Source: Mayamaea pseudoterrestris
Lineage: Eukaryota; Bacillariophyta; Bacillariophyceae; Sellaphorales; Sellaphoraceae
Reading direction: 5' to 3'
Length of the DNA: 64,000 nt
Assembly: GCA_027923505.1 (NCBI GenBank)
Contig: BROI01000039.1
Span: 62,001 to 126,000, forward strand
A model generated the notes under the pieces. The model had not been told where the DNA came from, ran no database searches, and saw nothing but the letters and a program-made list of their open reading frames with translations. Below are positions 1 to 11,580 of this stretch, piece after piece. Position 1 is the stretch's first letter, and each line of letters opens with the position of its first letter. Position numbers and translations under genes: made by a program.

Positions 1-111
1 CTTGGCTCGACTGGGCCATGCGCAACTTTTGACAATGAGCCACTTTGCGACCAGGACACGTTTGAAATTGTAGACTTGGAGATTTATGGGTATCTCATCG
101 GACAGTTCTGA
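1..111 (+). CDS. 3' end of a TLDc-domain protein (partial)
   Basis: The window opens inside a coding region that stops with TGA at 109-111. The 36 residues seen contain NEPLCD followed by FEIVDLEIYGYLIGQF at the C-terminus. This matches, residue by residue with conservative changes, the end of the TLDc domain encoded on the other strand at 13106 (NEPLCD, then FAIEDLEVFGFLVGTF). It is therefore a diverged paralogue of the TLDc module of the ALG8 fusion, not a copy of the recent duplication. TLDc domains occur in oxidation-resistance and V-ATPase-regulating proteins (family knowledge); the function here is unknown. The gene converges on the myosin gene, whose stop lies 190 bp away. Everything upstream is outside the window. 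Confidence 0.7.
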   Translation, partial: LGSTGPCATFDNEPLCDQDTFEIVDLEIYGYLIGQF

Positions 112-299
112 CGCGTCTTTTATACTTGATTACGATGAGGTATATCTACGATCTGTCGTTCTTCCGCCCAAGTTATCTTTTGATTTCATTGTCTACGCAA
201 ATATAACTATAAAGTAGGCACTGTGTTTTTATATTTTATGTAATGATGCTTTAAGATTGACGATACAACGCCGGATAAACAGTTTGTAACGCGATTACT

Positions 300-3200
300 T
301 TAACGATTCGCGAGTAAATTCATCTTTTCCGACTCAACCGAGACGAGACGGGTATTCAGTCTGTCATTTTGATCTCTCAAATCCTCATTGTCCATCAAGA
401 GCGTCTCTAACTTCTTGCTTAACTGCATGATCAGCTTAGAATCATTTGCCTGGACACGATCCTTCTCCTTAGTCTCAGACACTACATTCTGAAGTTTGCT
501 GCGTAGACCTAGCAGTTCGTCTTCCTTGTCCTTCAAATCCTCAGAGCCCTGCAGCAGCATCAAGAGGATGCGATCGTACTGCTCGCGCTCCCGATTCAAG
601 GCTGTGTGAACGGCCGCTAGAGGTACCATGATCTCGTCACGATCAGCGTCTTCCATATCAGGGCCGTTTTCGTTGTGCAAACCCGAAATACTGACACCTT
701 CTGAAATCTGCATGTCTGCCAAGATACTGCGTAAACCATTCATTGTATCGTTACGGGCCGACCTTGACTTGAAACGGAAAATGTAAGACCGCGTGGATGC
801 GAGTGGAGTTGGTGTAGCCTTGATGGTCATGAAAAGACTTGCTTGCTCGTTCTCACTCTTAGATGAGCTCTTGCTCTTCGACGATTTTGACGTCTTGCCA
901 GATGAAGAAGGCAGCTCAGTGTGATCGTATCCAGAGCACCCGGCGCGAACCTCTAAGATATCATGCAATGACAAGGGTTCAAGGGCAGTTTTGTCGACAT
1001 GGCGGTTACGACCCATCGCCTTGCTCAGGTACCCACCGCGAAGCATGAAAGTGAGCACCGTCTGTACGAAAAGCTCACCGCGTCGATGCATTTTCATTGT
1101 TACATTTGTCGACTTCAATGAAAACTCATCTGCTTCGCCGCCTGTTTCCGGTGCTCCCTTGTTCAACTGCCACAAGACGACATCGACACCTTCTTCTAAA
1201 TTATGAGCAAACCTTTTCATCCTGATTTCAAAACGATGCACCTCATCTCGCAAAGCTTCCTCCCTTTCCTTGCGACTGCGTATTTCAACCTTCCAACCCA
1301 CAGCAAGAGCGTCATCCACTTCTTGATCCAAATTACCAGCTAAGCCGCGACGAATCATTGGAATAAAGTCCGCTCCAATCTTAGCCAGCATGCTCGGACG
1401 CTGTGTTTCCTCTTTAATCCCGAGCTTCTCAAGTCTAGTTTGGACCTCCAATGGTCGTCCATCTTTCTCTTCCTGGCCAGTAAACTCCGGATCGTCCCTG
1501 AAAATAATACGAATCGAGCGTTAGTTGAATCAGAAATATTATAGGCTGAAACGATGGCGGGGTGCGATGGACGACTATATAAATCCATATGCGGACAGAA
1601 TCTGAAGGTTCTGTTGCAAATGAATAACATGGAAAGTAATATGCATACGATTTCATTTCAACAACTACAAACTGTCGATGCCGGGCAATTCGTATTTCCC
1701 AAGTATCGCTGAATCACCGTGCATCATCCCTGCATGAAAAAGCCCTCGTTGTGACACTCGATCAAATACTTGTGCGGCAGGATTTTGTAATCGAACAATT
1801 ATAGTGCCCACCAAACACAAAAACAGCATGACAACAAAAAGCAAAAGGAGGAGATGTGCATACCTAGGCCCGCCGGTCAAACGCACAAGCGAATAGTTGG
1901 TAACGGATGACAAACGTCACAATCCCAACGAGAGGCTTACCTTTTACCGTCTTCATCAAAGTCGACCGATCCAGCATCTGATACAGCAGACGAAGCTGTT
2001 CCGGATTGCTGCGGCGCCAAAAGAGCGTTGACATCTTCCGAATTGAGACTGACACCGTTAATCGCAGCACGTAGCTTAATAATCTCACCATCAGCATCGC
2101 GGCGCATAAGTCGTTCCTCTTCCAGTTCTTCTTCCAATCTGGCGACTTTCGACATGTGCTCTTGTAGAAGCGCGGGGCTAATGAAACTTTCCGACATCCC
2201 TTCTGGTGCCTCGGATGCCGCAGCAGACGAGACTCGCCGATGAATTGGTGGAGAATCAGGCATTCTCTTGCCCGAGCGGCGGGCAGTGCGGTGCTGTTGC
2301 AACTCTGATTTGTCATGAGCAGCCTCTTGGCTTTGACGTTGTAAATCAGCCTCAAGCTTTTGAACGACCGCCTTCGCCTCATCCAATTCCTTCTCTATTT
2401 CAGCAATCCGTCTCTCCAACTCAGCAATTTGGTCTTCTTTTTCTTTGAGTTCCTTCAAGTGAGCAGCTCCAGCCGCGCTTTCCTTCGCCTGTGCGTTCAA
2501 CATGGCACGAAGAGTTGCCATTTCTTCCTTAAGCTTGACATTGGCATTTTTGAGTTTGCCGACATCCTTCTGTTCCTTCTTGAGCTCTGTCAACGCATGC
2601 AACGCCATTCGGCGGCGAACTGCGCATTGAACTGCAATAATCGCAGACTTGAGCATTCTGTACTTCTTTTGAGCAATGAACTTACGGTAGCCTTGTTGAA
2701 CCACAATCGAAGCTTGTTCTTTTCGGACGTGACGACCACGAAAACGCGCTTGCAGTCTGATACTTCCCCGCCGAGCCCGATTGTATGCACGCCACTTGAC
2801 AAGCATGCGAAAATGGTTCGTAAGGAGATCGCCAGCAGAACCTTGCCGAAGTTGACGCCATCTAAAAGCGGAGCAAAATATCAGTGAGCGACACTAACAT
2901 TGAATACGTGCAACATATTATCTGAACCAACTCACCGTTCCCGTCCTTTCGCGCCTCTGTAACACCGCTGAATAGTTTCAACAGCGTTCTGAATAATATA
3001 AAATAGACGCTGTGCACCGAGTCCACGCGCCCATGACTGGATGACCGTCGCACTAGTGTGCTGATGAAATACGCGATGAGCTTCGAGGCAATCGTGTGGG
3101 TGCTTGCGCATGAACACTTTAGTTAGACCAAGTTGGACATCAGTCTTGGGAAATATCATGGGAAGGGGCTGCATAGCGCGTAAGCGACGAATCTTTTCTG

Positions 3201-5589
3201 AGCGAGTAATTCCAGACTCGCCCGGACTAAGCGGCCCATTTTGGGTTAATTGTTGGTGCTTTTGTCCTTCCTCCAAAGCCACTTCAACCAATTTCACGCA
3301 TAGAACTTGTGCCTTGTCTTCGTCGAAAGCCCAAGGTAGAACGCTATCAGGCGTAGTAGGCAGAAGCATGCGATATCGCTTGTAAAACGACTCATGATAC
3401 ATTCGTACTGGATAGCCAGCACGGGCAACACGGACAGCCTCGAGTACACCACCGTAACGGAGCTGCTCGGTCGTTCTCTTTCTCGTCAAAAGCAAAGGCT
3501 TTGCCGCGTCGTTTGGCTTGATACAACGAATATAATGAGGATCCGTCGTTTGAACGCTCTCAATGAGACTACTCAGCTGCTCTTTAAACTGTTGCCCAAC
3601 AGTTTTCGACTTGGCCTGCTTGCCACCTACTTCGGCGTCGCGTCCTGTGCTGTCCCGCGTTTGAACCGCATATGTGTCCTTGATGAGCTGAGACGGAGCA
3701 GTCTCAAACATTTGAACAGCAGTTAAGGGGATTTCGTCCTTGTTCTTTTCCATGAAATTAGTTTCTGCTCGGTATTCAACAATGCCAGCAAAGTGACGCA
3801 CACAGAAAATAGCCTTTGCTTTCTGAATATTCGTTGCATGAAATCGAGTATTCTCTGAGACAACAGTGTCTTTGCCGGGAACCCATTGCTCATACATTCG
3901 CTTCGACCAGTTGCGATCGCTTCCCTTGGGCAAACGGCATTCATCGTCCAACATGGACAGTATGCCGATTTTGGGAGCTTGAATCGTATCTAAGCAGTCT
4001 TGATTGTCAGGAAACTCAATGAATGCCCACTCGATCTTCTCCGCGTCATACTCAGCTTGTTCTAGCTTGAAGATAAATTGATTGAATTGCTGTTGTAGCG
4101 CTTCGTTTGTGTAATTGATACAAAGCTGCTCGAAGGAATTTATGGCGAAGCACTCGAAACCAAAGATATCAAGAACACCACATGACGACTTGATTTCTGA
4201 ATCATCCTTCCAACCAATACTTTGATTGACCTGATCGACAATCCACAAGAAGAGCGATCCGTACACAGTCTTGGAGAGTGCATCGCGAGCGTCAGCCGCC
4301 CTTTCGGGTGTTAGCTGCGTTTTGATTTCTTGACCACGCGCCAAAATGATACGCTCCGTCAAAGCGAGTCGCAAACGATCCAAATCGACACCGAGTAAGC
4401 GAGCGGAATATTGAAGCACCTTTTCGTCAGCAATTTCTGCCGTCTCCATGCCGTCCTTTTCCACGGAGTTGAATGTAATCTGACCAAGATGCAAAAGCCC
4501 AGCAATAATGCAAAATACTTGATCAATCGTCTCCTCGCTCCATCCAAGCCGTCGCATCGCTTTGATCGTATACTCGTAACCCGACTCGTCGGTGAATTCA
4601 CGCAAGTGCGGCGCTCCACCTTGGCCGGTGTAATGGAAAAAGTTTGGCAAGTCTAATCCTCCGGTAATACCTTCATGAAACTCGTACTTTGCATGGTCCT
4701 CTTCCTTGCAGCCTCGAAGCAGCTGATAAAAGATGTGATAGTTTCGTTCTCCTGCTGCATGAAACGCAAGACGGACCTTCTCCAGCAGATAGGTTTGAAC
4801 CTTCGCGCCTTTCAAATGTCCGGCGCGGTTAAACCCGAGCTCAATGAACTTTCCGAACCGACTCGAGTTATCGTTACGAAGGGTTCGTGCGTTACCAAAA
4901 GCTTCCAAGACAGGATTCGACTGCAGAACTCGTTCCATGACTGATAATTCTCCGCCTTCCTCTTCCGGCGGCGTCTCCTCGCTCCCCGCTCCAAGCGTCG
5001 TCAGGTAAAGCATGACGATCTTGGTCGATTCCGTCTTGCCTGCACCAGACTCTCCGGAAATTAGAATACTCTGAGACTTGCGTGCCTCGCTCATCATTTG
5101 CCGATAGGATCGATCTGCAATGGCAAATACATGCGGCTCTAAATCCTCGCCCGACTGCATGCCTTGAGCGCGCAATAAACCATCGCGCCGATACTGCTCG
5201 AGAATCTCGTTCGTGTAGAGCGCCAGCCGCTGGAAAGGATTGACAGCAATCAGGACAGGGCCCGTCCATGTGTAAATTTTCCCCCGAAAGAAGCGATCGC
5301 TGAGCGAGTGCAAAATAGCCGGTTCATGCAAATGCGGCAAGGTAATCAAGTCATTGTCGCGGCCTTCCTCCTTCTCCTCCTGGCTCAGCGGCGTATTTGC
5401 TAGTTCGACTCCGTCAAACTTCGTTTCACCTGTCTCTTGATTGAGCGTATCGATTCCACGCGTAAATGCCGATTGGCCGTTGAGAGGTTTGAGGGAAAGC
5501 TGGTCCGGTTTGCGTTGAACGACTTCGGCCAAAACCCAAGCCTCATCACCGTCCTTGTCGCGGCACCAAACCTGCGCGCCTGGTTCCAT
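300..5589 (-). CDS. Myosin heavy chain with IQ, coiled-coil and PH-like tail, 3 exons
   Basis: Actin-based motor. Exons read 5589-2936, 2861-1941 and 1497-300 (introns of 74 and 443 bp, GT-AG, phases agree), giving about 1,590 residues. The first ATG is at 5589; a longer frame begins only with GTG. Seen in order: an N-terminal SH3-like stretch, P-loop GESGAGKT (about residue 176), switch I NDNSSRFGKF (about 241), switch II DIFGFE (about 475), actin-contact IRCIKPND, converter GLTKVFMRK, several IQ-like helices (about 850-950), a coiled coil (about 960-1060), a PH-like segment (about 1366-1452) and a terminal coiled coil. All key ATPase motifs are intact, so the motor should be active. IQ motifs imply calmodulin-type light chains; the PH-like part suggests membrane cargo (inference). 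The class cannot be settled by eye; no DIL or MyTH4-FERM tail is seen. Confidence 0.9.
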
Positions 5590-5932
5590 GACTACAAATG
5601 ACACTTGCTGCTCTTAGATTAAAGCAGACTATGTACTTGCGATGCTGTACTTCCTATATGAGAGACACGACTTGCACCGCCATCGCCATGGTCGAGACGA
5701 GTTGCACAAGGCGCGGCGGCGATCGGCCGCGCCAACCAGAAACCGTCAGCGACGTGGCGCACTGTGCCGCAGAGAGTACAACCAAGCGTTGAGCCTCACA
5801 TGACCGCACAATCCAAGTGTGCCGCAAACCCGGAGAGCCTGGGGAGATTGATGGTGCGACAAGCCGACTGCCTTTCATTTTTCAAAGCAAACCACACGAC
5901 GCAAAGCATCAACAAGCAAGCGTCTGTTAGTC
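5590..5932. promoter_or_regulatory. Divergent intergenic region, myosin / coiled-coil gene
   Basis: These 343 bp separate the start codons of the myosin gene (-) and the small coiled-coil gene (+), so they should hold both promoters. The left border of the 3,938-bp duplication falls inside, at 5806. The second copy of the coiled-coil gene therefore keeps only the 127 bp next to its ATG and sits behind TLDc coding sequence instead. I see no clear TATA box. Confidence 0.4.
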
Positions 5933-6465
5933 ATGTCGAATTCGAATTACCCTCCAACACTGCATAACCATATTCTGCATTTACTGGAGGATCAGAAGCA
6001 GCAGCGCGAGGAGATTCCCGACAGGAAACGATTCGGCGTCTCGGCCGCAAGTTTACTTCTTACACACAAGAAACGGCGGCTGACTGAGACGAAACTTCCT
6101 TTTGAACAAGGGAAGGAAGAATTGAGCGAATCCGTAGTGGGAGAAGATGCCGAGGCTAAAGCTATGGATGTTCCTGATATGGCCTATTATCAAAAACTAA
6201 AGGATGAATGTCAACGCCAAGAACGCGAGCAGGAGCAGTGGGCTCGAGAACGACTGGAAAAGGTTCATGACCTGCGAAAGGTGTACCTATTCGGCCTCTC
6301 AAAAGTGTGAGTGAGCTAGAAAAGCCGAAATGATGCTTTTTGCAAGCGAAACGTCTCTAATCATCATGTTGTCTGTCTCACAGATCGGCTCTGCAAGACC
6401 TTCGGACTGCTCCAGACGCTATATTGCCTGGAAACATCGTACAGCCGCAGAAGAAGAAGAAGTAA
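5933..6465 (+). CDS. Small charged coiled-coil protein, 2 exons (copy 1)
   Basis: Exons 5933-6306 and 6384-6465 join across a 77-bp intron (donor GTGAGT, acceptor CTCACAG) to give 151 residues ending QPQKKKK. The N-terminus reads MSNSNYPPTLHNHILHLL. A basic patch HKKRRLTE lies near residue 48, and a strongly charged predicted helix (QRQEREQEQWARERLEKVHD) lies around residues 90-110. There is no signal peptide or membrane span. I do not recognise the family; the composition and the basic C-terminus suggest a nuclear or cytoskeletal helical protein, which is inference only. An identical copy starts at 9871. Confidence 0.65.
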
Positions 6466-7642
6466 ATATGTATTTACATTACTTAATTACAGTTGCTTCC
6501 TCCGTACAGTCAGGAAAAGCGCGACATGGTTGCCATCATCGTCGGCGCCCGCCAGCATGTTTGTGGTGAGCGACTTGCCTTTCGTCGAGTCACCTGTCTT
6601 AGCAACGCCTCCACATACCTTCACGCCATTCATAGATAATTCTAAATAATTGTAAATCTTTCTAATGCAACCAATTGGAGCTGTAGGGATGCTTACGTAG
6701 CGCTTGACTCGTCTTTGTAACGGCGAGCTGAACATCAACCGGAAACCATTCATATACTCCTTCGCCCTCGCTGCCTCATCACATCATGAACCTTTGTCCA
6801 CGGTTCATTATTGTTTAGAAAATGCTTTGGCCAATTAGTATGCGATAGCGTTTTGGAACGCTTCGATAGATAGTCTTGCAACAAGCCGACACATACTTGG
6901 ATGTATTGTGTTCCTCTCACGCTTCTTGATCAGAGCGCCTCTTCCACAGAGAATGCCTCGATTAGTGTACGGTAACGATACTGAGTCTTTGCCAGTAAGA
7001 GATTCTGTTGTTGAGTGCTGCAAGGGTGCATGGTTGCCGCTGTATCGTGGTGGGCAACCAGCGGATGAACATGATTCACCGTGGGTTGTATAATGGAAGA
7101 AATGATGCCGGAACATCGTGTTTTCCCGTTATCTTGTTTCCGTTGTTTGATATCGCAAGAGATTGGCCTCAAAGAGCAAGCTAAGGCCTGCCCCTCTTGT
7201 GCCTGCAACCGATTCGTCAACTATACACGTTGGTTTGTCCGCCATATTCCATATTCAACTCAATGCACGCGGTCGCTTCCATTGGCACGCAGCATAGTTC
7301 GAATTGATGCCTGGCTGCTCGTTGACATGGCAGCTGGTTAATGTGTTGGCGCCGAGAGTTGCATGTTCTGCGTACTTTGGAAGAAATACGAGATAATGAC
7401 GAATGGCGAGGCATCGTCGTCGTCGCCGCCAGCGAATCATGCATTGGGTCTACAAAATCCGACATGCCGCTAAACATTGTTTTAATTTCACCACGTTTTC
7501 CGAGGCTCAGCCAGTGACAAACTCCTTTCTTGCTGCCGATGTGCTCAGGTCGATCCGCCACCAAGTGGTTCATGGATCTTGGATGATGGCGAGAATCTTT
7601 CGCGATACATCGTCACAGCGGTTCTGCATGGCTATTGTCTTG
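6466..7642. other. No supported gene (1.18 kb)
   Basis: Between the coiled-coil gene and the minisatellite, only short overlapping frames of under 120 codons occur on both strands. None has recognisable domains, and I could not join them with convincing splice sites. One plus-strand frame (ATG at 7093 to about 7341) has a CxxC...CxxCxC pattern that could be a zinc ribbon, but nothing else supports it. The stretch is repeated identically at 10404-11580. Confidence 0.4.
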
Positions 7643-8017
7643 TGACGCAGTTTTCACTGGCACTTGTTTCGTATTATTGCCTCAATGACGTAGTTTTCAC
7701 TGGAACTCGTTTCGTATTATTACCTCAATGACGTCGTTTTCACTGGCACTCGTTTCGAACTATTGCCTCATGACGTATTTGACACTGGCACTCGTTTCGT
7801 AATATTGCCTTAAAACGTATTTGACACTGGCACTCGTAACAACTATTGCCTTGTGACGGGATTGAAAATATCACTCGTTTGACTATTGCCTTGTGACGTA
7901 ATTGACACTGGCACTTGTTTCGTACTATCGCCTTGTGACGTAATTGACACTGGCACTCGTTTCGTATTATTGCCTTTTGACGTAATTGACACTGGCACTC
8001 GTTTCGCGTTGACGTCA
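7643..8017 (+). repeat. 41-43 bp minisatellite, 9 units, each led by TGACG (CRE-like)
   Basis: Nine imperfect direct repeats run from 7643 to about 8009. A typical unit starts TGACGTAATTGACACTGGCA and continues to TATTGCCTTG. Units begin TGACGC, TGACGT (several times), AACGT or TGACGG, and the array closes with a full palindromic TGACGTCA at 8010-8017, 100 bp before the SPC25 start codon. TGACGT/ACGTCA are core sites for bZIP factors, and TGACGT, ACGTCA and TGACGC are described as CO2/cAMP-responsive elements in the diatom Phaeodactylum (established knowledge). A regulatory role here is inference. Confidence 0.8.
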
Positions 8018-8116
8018 TCAACGGTTTTGCATGCCAACGTCTCGACCATGGCACAAATTCACCGCAACACGCCTCGCGTCCTACTCTCACTTGCAGGGCT
8101 ACTGTAATCTACCACC

Positions 8117-9024
8117 ATGCCTACATCGTACAAAAATTCATTCACGGCTAGTCTCCGTGAACGCCTCCATCTCGATCGCTCTCGCATTACCGAATGGGCC
8201 GAGCATGAAAAGGAGCATATTGACGTTCTAGCCGAGCGCCATCGATCGCAGGCCATGGAAAAGCAGGCATCCTTGGATGCATCCATGACGCAATATTTGA
8301 CGCTTAAAATGCAAGCCGACTGCAAGGTCCAGGAAGCGGTTCAGGCTCAGGGAACTATTGAAGAGTTGCAAGGGCAATCAGAGGAGCGGTCGCATGAGAT
8401 TGCTGCTCTTGAAGACAAATTAAACGAGCACCAAACAGCAATGCGGGGTAAGGAAAAAGGAAGTAAATTGGAATAAATGTAGATTGGCTCAGAATCTCAT
8501 ATTGCTTGGATTATATCTGTCTCTCCAGAACTCCGACTGGATTTGATTGACGAGAAGCATGCTGTCCAGTCGGCTAGACGAGGTTTGGAGGAAACGCAGA
8601 CGAGCCCCAACGCGGAGCTTGACATAATTCAGCGACATATCAAGCGCTTCAATTTTCTTGGTATTGATTTTGAGAGTTCCGAGAACAGCGTATTGCGGTG
8701 AGTGCCTTTGATTCACCTCCTGCTTGTGTGGCTGACTCCGTAACCTTTTTCAACACGAATTTGTACTAACGCGCACCCTTCTCTTGCCGCAGTTTCATCT
8801 TTACTCTCATTGATCCCAATAATCCTGAAAAAGAGTTTTGGATAAAACTGACAACCAACGACGAGGATGACTGGGTAGTCACGGATTACGAGCCGGGCTT
8901 ACACGAAGCTTTGGTCGATGAATGCTTGAACGAATTGAATGACGTCGGAGATGGACTACTGCAGTTTGTCAGGAGCATACGCCAACTCTTTGTTGCGAGC
9001 ATAAACAACAAAGAGGAGGAGTGA
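8117..9024 (+). CDS. SPC25: Kinetochore protein Spc25 (Ndc80 complex), 3 exons (copy 1)
   Basis: Exons 8117-8447, 8529-8697 and 8793-9024 are joined by GT-AG introns of 81 and 95 bp; the second contains the branch-point sequence TACTAAC. The product is 243 residues, close to the usual Spc25 length. Residues up to about 150 form a coiled coil. The C-terminal globular domain shows the family pattern FNFLGIDFE, then LRFIFTLIDPNNPEKEFW, then a helix ending LLQFVRSIRQLF. Spc25 pairs with Spc24 to anchor the Ndc80 complex to the inner kinetochore so that chromosomes attach to microtubules. The gene sits just downstream of the TGACGT minisatellite. It is complete in both copies of the duplication. 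Confidence 0.85.
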
Positions 9025-9167
9025 TGGACACAATGTAGCGTTGCATGTGTAACTGCATTTGCAGGTTGTCGTCGGCAGCAAATACGAAGCTTACGTGCAG
9101 TAGATAATTATTAATGGTTTTGAATTATATGCTTGCAAGTTTTTGGTAGTAGCTGGGTTTCTATTAT

Positions 9168-9743
9168 TCAAAAGGTTCCGACAAGGAAACCAAAAACCTC
9201 CAAGTCTTCAATAGCAAAGATTGTCTCATCACACAAGGGCTCGTTGTTGAACGTGACGCAATGGCCAGTCGTACCGATCTGGAAGTGCCGCTCAATCACC
9301 AAGCCAAATGCAGTCTGTCCAAGGTCATCGCTGCCTCCTCCAAAAGCTATCCGTTGATTATTTGCATCGCATAGTTGTACAAACCGATTGACGCCGGACC
9401 ATTTATACGGAATGACAGTGCCGTCATACATCTTGTACAAACAGGCCGATGGACCGCCAACAAATTGAGGTGCGTTCTGCCATTCAGCATCGGCAAACGC
9501 CCCTAACAAGGACCCCTTGGTGGTCCGAATAACGATCAGTGTACGAGACTGACCCTTGACGCACTCCATAAAGGCCGCGAAGGAATCTCCGTCGCGCGAG
9601 AGGCGATACAGTCGTCTCCATGGACAGTAAGTAATTCCCTTTGGTATGATCAGCTCAGCGATTTGCTGCATCTCTTTGGTGGAAAGCAGGTACGCATACT
9701 GATCATCATCATTGTCTTTCACGACGCGGACAGGAGGAATGTA
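9168..9743 (-). pseudogene. 5'-truncated copy of the ALG8-TLDc gene (TLDc part only)
   Basis: This is the part of the ALG8-TLDc gene caught in the left duplication copy. It keeps the last 191 codons, from YIPPVRVVKDND to the stop at 9168, including the whole TLDc domain. The ALG8 part is missing because the unit ends at 9743. Upstream the frame runs into unrelated sequence of the right copy with no ATG; the first internal ATG lies at MQQIAEL. It could make an isolated TLDc domain only if a new promoter and start were used. I treat it as a fragment left by the duplication. Confidence 0.75.
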
Positions 9744-9870
9744 GCACAATCCAAGTGTGCCGCAAACCCGGAGAGCCTGGGGAGATTGATGGTGCGACAA
9801 GCCGACTGCCTTTCATTTTTCAAAGCAAACCACACGACGCAAAGCATCAACAAGCAAGCGTCTGTTAGTC

Positions 9871-10403
9871 ATGTCGAATTCGAATTACCCTCCAACACTG
9901 CATAACCATATTCTGCATTTACTGGAGGATCAGAAGCAGCAGCGCGAGGAGATTCCCGACAGGAAACGATTCGGCGTCTCGGCCGCAAGTTTACTTCTTA
10001 CACACAAGAAACGGCGGCTGACTGAGACGAAACTTCCTTTTGAACAAGGGAAGGAAGAATTGAGCGAATCCGTAGTGGGAGAAGATGCCGAGGCTAAAGC
10101 TATGGATGTTCCTGATATGGCCTATTATCAAAAACTAAAGGATGAATGTCAACGCCAAGAACGCGAGCAGGAGCAGTGGGCTCGAGAACGACTGGAAAAG
10201 GTTCATGACCTGCGAAAGGTGTACCTATTCGGCCTCTCAAAAGTGTGAGTGAGCTAGAAAAGCCGAAATGATGCTTTTTGCAAGCGAAACGTCTCTAATC
10301 ATCATGTTGTCTGTCTCACAGATCGGCTCTGCAAGACCTTCGGACTGCTCCAGACGCTATATTGCCTGGAAACATCGTACAGCCGCAGAAGAAGAAGAAG
10401 TAA
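9871..10403 (+). CDS. Small charged coiled-coil protein, 2 exons (copy 2)
   Basis: Identical to the gene at 5933, with exons 9871-10244 and 10322-10403 (151 residues). Only about 127 bp of its original upstream sequence was carried along; before that lies the truncated TLDc fragment in the opposite direction. Promoter function may therefore differ from copy 1. Confidence 0.6.
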
Positions 10404-11580
10404 ATATGTATTTACATTACTTAATTACAGTTGCTTCCTCCGTACAGTCAGGAAAAGCGCGACATGGTTGCCATCATCGTCGGCGCCCGCCAGCATGTTT
10501 GTGGTGAGCGACTTGCCTTTCGTCGAGTCACCTGTCTTAGCAACGCCTCCACATACCTTCACGCCATTCATAGATAATTCTAAATAATTGTAAATCTTTC
10601 TAATGCAACCAATTGGAGCTGTAGGGATGCTTACGTAGCGCTTGACTCGTCTTTGTAACGGCGAGCTGAACATCAACCGGAAACCATTCATATACTCCTT
10701 CGCCCTCGCTGCCTCATCACATCATGAACCTTTGTCCACGGTTCATTATTGTTTAGAAAATGCTTTGGCCAATTAGTATGCGATAGCGTTTTGGAACGCT
10801 TCGATAGATAGTCTTGCAACAAGCCGACACATACTTGGATGTATTGTGTTCCTCTCACGCTTCTTGATCAGAGCGCCTCTTCCACAGAGAATGCCTCGAT
10901 TAGTGTACGGTAACGATACTGAGTCTTTGCCAGTAAGAGATTCTGTTGTTGAGTGCTGCAAGGGTGCATGGTTGCCGCTGTATCGTGGTGGGCAACCAGC
11001 GGATGAACATGATTCACCGTGGGTTGTATAATGGAAGAAATGATGCCGGAACATCGTGTTTTCCCGTTATCTTGTTTCCGTTGTTTGATATCGCAAGAGA
11101 TTGGCCTCAAAGAGCAAGCTAAGGCCTGCCCCTCTTGTGCCTGCAACCGATTCGTCAACTATACACGTTGGTTTGTCCGCCATATTCCATATTCAACTCA
11201 ATGCACGCGGTCGCTTCCATTGGCACGCAGCATAGTTCGAATTGATGCCTGGCTGCTCGTTGACATGGCAGCTGGTTAATGTGTTGGCGCCGAGAGTTGC
11301 ATGTTCTGCGTACTTTGGAAGAAATACGAGATAATGACGAATGGCGAGGCATCGTCGTCGTCGCCGCCAGCGAATCATGCATTGGGTCTACAAAATCCGA
11401 CATGCCGCTAAACATTGTTTTAATTTCACCACGTTTTCCGAGGCTCAGCCAGTGACAAACTCCTTTCTTGCTGCCGATGTGCTCAGGTCGATCCGCCACC
11501 AAGTGGTTCATGGATCTTGGATGATGGCGAGAATCTTTCGCGATACATCGTCACAGCGGTTCTGCATGGCTATTGTCTTG
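10404..11580. other. No supported gene (copy 2 of 6466-7642)
   Basis: Exact repeat of the gene-poor stretch in the left copy. The same short frames occur, and none is convincing as a gene. Confidence 0.4.

Larger units (their letters stand above)
5806..9743 (+). repeat. Tandem segmental duplication, left copy (3,938 bp)
   Basis: Positions 5806-9743 recur at 9744-13681, shifted by exactly 3,938 bp. All reading frames in the two copies have identical translations, and the stretches compared base by base match. The junction is at 9743/9744: the sequence ending GGAGGAATGTA continues into GCACAATCC instead of the GTCTACATC found at 13682. A single shared G is the only microhomology. The unit carries a coiled-coil gene, a TGACGT minisatellite, SPC25 and the last part of the ALG8-TLDc gene. 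Confidence 0.95.

Noticed and set aside
1665-1913. Hydrophobic minus-strand frame as a separate membrane protein
   Set aside because: It lies inside the 443-bp myosin intron, and the flanking exons join in phase without it.
5598-5792. Short plus-strand frame in the myosin promoter
   Set aside because: No homology, and it sits in the divergent promoter.
7093-7341. Zinc-ribbon protein (CxxC...CxxCxC)
   Set aside because: A single short frame with one suggestive Cys pattern; no other evidence of coding.
7740-8107. Protein with repeats such as RNECQCQLRHKAIV
   Set aside because: Frames on both strands are simply the translated minisatellite; no start context or domain.
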